From an uncultured Sphingomonadaceae bacterium (GTDB lineage: Bacteria; Pseudomonadota; Alphaproteobacteria; Sphingomonadales; Sphingomonadaceae), in contig CANLQE010000001.1 in the NCBI GenBank assembly GCA_947493215.1, positions 1,547,404 to 1,611,403 of the forward strand: 64,000 nt of DNA, given 5' to 3'. Positions 60,050 to 64,000 of this stretch are shown here, in pieces. The notes under the pieces are model-generated. The model was not told the DNA's origin and did not search any database. It worked only from the letters and a program-made list of their open reading frames with translations. The position numbers were made by a program, and so were the translations under genes. How positions within the stretch are numbered: the stretch's first letter is position 1; the number at the start of each line of letters is the position of its first letter.

Positions 60050-62143
60050 ATGGCACGCAGCCATCCGCTCGAACGATATCGCAATATTGGCATTATGGCC
60101 CATATTGATGCCGGTAAAACAACCACCACGGAACGTATCCTGTATTACACAGGTAAGTCCTATAAAATTGGCGAAGTGCATGATGGCGCGGCGACGATGG
60201 ACTGGATGGAGCAAGAGCAAGAGCGTGGTATTACCATTACCTCTGCTGCGACCACCTGTTTCTGGAATGCGGATGATACCAATGGCCCTGAGCACCGGAT
60301 CAACATTATTGATACGCCAGGTCACGTTGACTTCACCATTGAAGTTGAGCGGTCCCTTCGTGTGCTTGATGGCGCGGTAGCTTGTTTCGACGGCGTTGCC
60401 GGCGTTGAGCCACAGTCTGAAACCGTATGGCGTCAGGCTGATAAATATAAAGTTCCACGGATGTGCTTCATCAACAAGCTCGACCGGACCGGCGCTAACT
60501 TCAAATTCTGCGTGGATTCGATTGTAGAGCGTTTGGGCGCAACCCCGGCTGTGCTTTATCTTCCCATCGGTATCGAAGCGAGCCTTGTTGGTTTGGTTGA
60601 CCTTGTTAACGAGCGTTCGATCACTTGGAAGAATGAAGATCTTGGTGCTGAATATACTTATGGTGAAATCCCTGAGGATATGGCGGACGAAGCGGCTGAA
60701 TATCGCGAGAAGCTTATCGAGCTTGCTGTGGAGCAGGACGATGATGTGATGGAGCAATATCTGGAAGGCAATATGCCTGACGCAGCGACTTTGAAATCGC
60801 TGATCCGTAAGGGTACGTTGAACCAGAGCTTCGTTCCGGTGCTTTGTGGTTCTGCCTTTAAAAACAAAGGCGTTCAGCCACTGCTCGATGCAGTTGTTGA
60901 CTATATGCCAAGCCCACTCGACGTGGCTGCGATTAAAGGTGTTAAGTTAGACGGCGAAACCGAAGATGAGCGTCCATCTAGCGATGACGAGCCATTTTCT
61001 GCGCTTGCCTTTAAAGTCATGAACGATCCGTTCGTGGGTACTTTGACCTTCTGCCGCATCTATTCCGGCAAGTTGGAAAAAGGCACCTTGCTGAACTCGG
61101 TTAAGGACAAGAAAGAAAAAGTTGGCCGTATCCTTGAGATGCACTCCAATGACCGTAAGGATATTGACGAGGCATTCGCAGGCGACATCGTCGCGTTGGC
61201 GGGTATGAAAACAACCACTACCGGTGACACGCTTTGCGATCCTGAAAAACCGATCATTCTTGAGCGGATGGAATTCCCAGAGCCAGTTATCGAGCTTTCG
61301 GTGGAACCAAAAACCAAGGCTGACCAAGAGAAGATGGGCATTGCGCTTAATCGTCTGGCTGCTGAAGATCCGTCATTCCGTGTATCGACCGATCATGAAT
61401 CCGGTCAGACGATCATTAAAGGTATGGGCGAGCTTCACCTCGATATCTTGGTCGACCGTATGAAGCGTGAGTTTAAAGTGGAGGCCAATGTTGGCGCGCC
61501 ACAGGTTGCTTATCGCGAATCGCTCGGCAAGGCTGTTGATACGGATTACACCCATAAGAAACAGTCCGGTGGTTCCGGTCAGTTCGCGCGTATCAAATTC
61601 GAAGTTACGCCCGGCGAACGCGGTGAAGGCATTACCTTTGAAGACAACATTAAGGGCGGTAATATTCCAAAAGAATATATCCCGTCTGTTGAAAAGGGTA
61701 TGCGCGAAACCGCCGCATCCGGTTCGTTGATCGGCTTCCCGATCATCGATTTCCACATTCGTGTTTATGACGGCGCCTATCATGACGTTGACTCCTCGGC
61801 ACTGGCTTTTGAAATTGCGGCTCGCGCTGCGATGCGCGAAGCGGCCCAGAAGTCTGGTATCAAGTTGCTTGAGCCGATCATGAAGGTGGAAGTGATTACA
61901 CCGGAAGATTATCTTGGTGACGTTATCGGCGATCTTAACTCTCGCCGTGGTCAGATCCAGGGTACCGACACACGCGGTATCGCTCAGGCAGTCGATGCGA
62001 TGGTGCCACTGGCTAACATGTTTGGTTATGTGAACGAACTGCGTTCCTTCAGTCAGGGGCGCGCACAATATTCCATGCAATTCTCTCACTATGAAGAAGT
62101 GCCGCGGAATGTTGCAGAAGAATTGAAGGAGAAGATGGCTTAA
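60050..62143 (+). CDS. fusA: Elongation factor G
   Basis: EF-G of 697 residues. The GTPase motifs are [20 protein letters not shown] (G1), the switch I region [28 protein letters not shown] (G3) and NKLDRTGAN (G4). The later domains include [18 protein letters not shown] and the domain IV/V end with [20 protein letters not shown]. It moves tRNA and mRNA after peptide bond formation. Length and motifs are normal. GGAGTAAAG lies before the ATG. Confidence 0.99.
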   Translation: MARSHPLERYRNIGIMAHIDAGKTTTTERILYYTGKSYKIGEVHDGAATMDWMEQEQERGITITSAATTCFWNADDTNGPEHRINIIDTPGHVDFTIEVERSLRVLDGAVACFDGVAGVEPQSETVWRQADKYKVPRMCFINKLDRTGANFKFCVDSIVERLGATPAVLYLPIGIEASLVGLVDLVNERSITWKNEDLGAEYTYGEIPEDMADEAAEYREKLIELAVEQDDDVMEQYLEGNMPDAATLKSLIRKGTLNQSFVPVLCGSAFKNKGVQPLLDAVVDYMPSPLDVAAIKGVKLDGETEDERPSSDDEPFSALAFKVMNDPFVGTLTFCRIYSGKLEKGTLLNSVKDKKEKVGRILEMHSNDRKDIDEAFAGDIVALAGMKTTTTGDTLCDPEKPIILERMEFPEPVIELSVEPKTKADQEKMGIALNRLAAEDPSFRVSTDHESGQTIIKGMGELHLDILVDRMKREFKVEANVGAPQVAYRESLGKAVDTDYTHKKQSGGSGQFARIKFEVTPGERGEGITFEDNIKGGNIPKEYIPSVEKGMRETAASGSLIGFPIIDFHIRVYDGAYHDVDSSALAFEIAARAAMREAAQKSGIKLLEPIMKVEVITPEDYLGDVIGDLNSRRGQIQGTDTRGIAQAVDAMVPLANMFGYVNELRSFSQGRAQYSMQFSHYEEVPRNVAEELKEKMA

Positions 62144-62296
62144 TCGCCGCTTCTCTTTTTACGAGTAACCGCGCTTACCTTTTGGTTCTGGCTCAAGAAA
62201 AAAGCCTAGAGGTTAAAAGGGTGTTGACAGATTTGGATAGTCTCGCCAAAGCGCGGCACAGACTATCAAGACGATAGAAATTAGAGGTAATATAAA

Positions 62297-63487
<1,191 letters not shown>

Positions 63488-63501
63488 TATAGGACTGTTT
63501 C

Positions 63502-63536
63502 GCCGCCCGGGTCACTGATTCGGGCGGCCAGTTTTT
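63502..63536 (+). terminator. Intrinsic terminator after tuf
   Basis: GCCGCCCG (63502-63509) pairs with CGGGCGGC (63521-63528), followed by CAGTTTTTC. It separates the str operon from rpsJ. Confidence 0.8.
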
Positions 63537-63613
63537 CGCCGCTCCGGCTTCTTTTTTGAAAGAGAAAATCGGGGCGGTTTATTTTTGGCTCTTTGACATT
63601 GGTATAGGTTCAT

Positions 63614-63925
63614 ATGGAAACGCAGAATATTCGCATACGCTTGAAGGCATTCGATCATCGGGTTCTCGATCAAGCAACCGGCGATATCGCTGACACTGCT
63701 CGCCGCACTGGCGCGCTTATCCGTGGACCGATACCATTGCCAACGCATATTGAAAAATTCACCGTAAACCGCGGCCCGCACGTTGACAAAAAGTCACGCG
63801 AGCAGTTTGAGGTCCGGACTTATAAGAGGTTGCTCGATATTGTGCAGCCGACGCCGCAAACCGTTGATGCTTTGATGAAGCTCGACCTTGCAGCGGGTGT
63901 GAATGTAGAGATTAAGCTCGCTTAA
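63614..63925 (+). CDS. rpsJ: 30S ribosomal protein S10
   Basis: S10 of 103 residues, [20 protein letters not shown], with [20 protein letters not shown] and [21 protein letters not shown]10 is also NusE, the antitermination partner of NusB. The gene is the usual first one of the S10 operon (rplC would follow outside the window). It follows tuf after a terminator and probably has its own promoter in the 78-base gap. Downstream, ACTGCC and GGCAGT form a small hairpin at about 63940-63957. Confidence 0.99.
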   Translation: METQNIRIRLKAFDHRVLDQATGDIADTARRTGALIRGPIPLPTHIEKFTVNRGPHVDKKSREQFEVRTYKRLLDIVQPTPQTVDALMKLDLAAGVNVEIKLA

Positions 63926-64000
63926 TGTGAGTGAAGACACTGCCCTAGTGGCAGTGGTGACATGGGAAACCGCCGGACTTTTGTCCGGGTCATGTGTCCC

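Noticed and set aside
61373..62089. Minus-strand open frame of 238 codons
   Set aside because: Antisense to fusA.

Overview
This window looks like chromosomal DNA of a sphingomonad (Alphaproteobacteria, order Sphingomonadales; something near Sphingorhabdus, Parasphingorhabdus or Sphingopyxis is my guess, not a computed placement). The reasons are the moderate GC content, the protein families present (DUF6607 beside a haem-type TonB receptor, LuxR-HTH/DUF4019 protein, spinster-type MFS, S1/P1 nuclease, ClpS with an acidic [13 protein letters not shown] leader) and the str ribosomal operon at the right end. I saw no tRNA, rRNA, insertion sequence, prophage or CRISPR array. Most of the window is ordinary, densely packed chromosome.

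Left part (1-16 kb): the start of a TonB-dependent receptor leaves the window on the minus strand. Then come a VOC-fold protein, purT, a DUF2306-like membrane protein, a GST, an exported M3 peptidase, a haloalkane dehalogenase-like hydrolase, a zinc-ribbon small protein, an S1/P1 nuclease, two secreted proteins of unclear role, a sterol desaturase/GMC oxidoreductase pair with overlapping reading frames, and a recQ - lipoprotein - DUF442 phosphatase operon.

16-28 kb: an MFS transporter is followed by an accessory-looking signalling stretch: a TIR-transmembrane-LprI protein divergent from a TPR / SLOG-like / class III cyclase protein, an ABC1 (AarF/UbiB) kinase whose conserved N-terminus has no normal start codon, a histone deacetylase-family protein and a second membrane TIR protein. 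A Pro-rich lipoprotein and a 1069-residue TolB-propeller amidohydrolase follow.

28-45 kb: M20 amidohydrolase, a small exported protein, mobA, a CHAP protein and recF. Next is a compact stress-type operon: a sigma-54-like promoter with upstream inverted repeats, two paralogous 39-residue membrane peptides and a PspC protein. Then come a CDF metal exporter, PilZ protein, nuclease, rhodanese, an acyltransferase/DUF1295/SDR run, a DsbA-family protein, clpS, a histone-H1-like phasin with TGC-rich operator-like repeats, a fatty acid hydroxylase with an AraC regulator, and a type III polyketide synthase/methyltransferase pair.

45-64 kb: RidA, a Gly-rich secreted DUF11-like protein, a Fur-box-controlled haem-type TonB receptor with DUF6607, a diguanylate cyclase, a D-aminoacylase/MAPEG pair, a membrane-tethered LuxR-type regulator, a LysR/isochorismatase-like divergon, dps, a stand-alone sigma-region-2-like protein, and rpsL-rpsG-fusA-tuf-rpsJ. 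The best candidates for something new are the sigma-54/peptide/PspC operon, the TIR/cyclase signalling cluster and the truncated sigma-like protein before rpsL.
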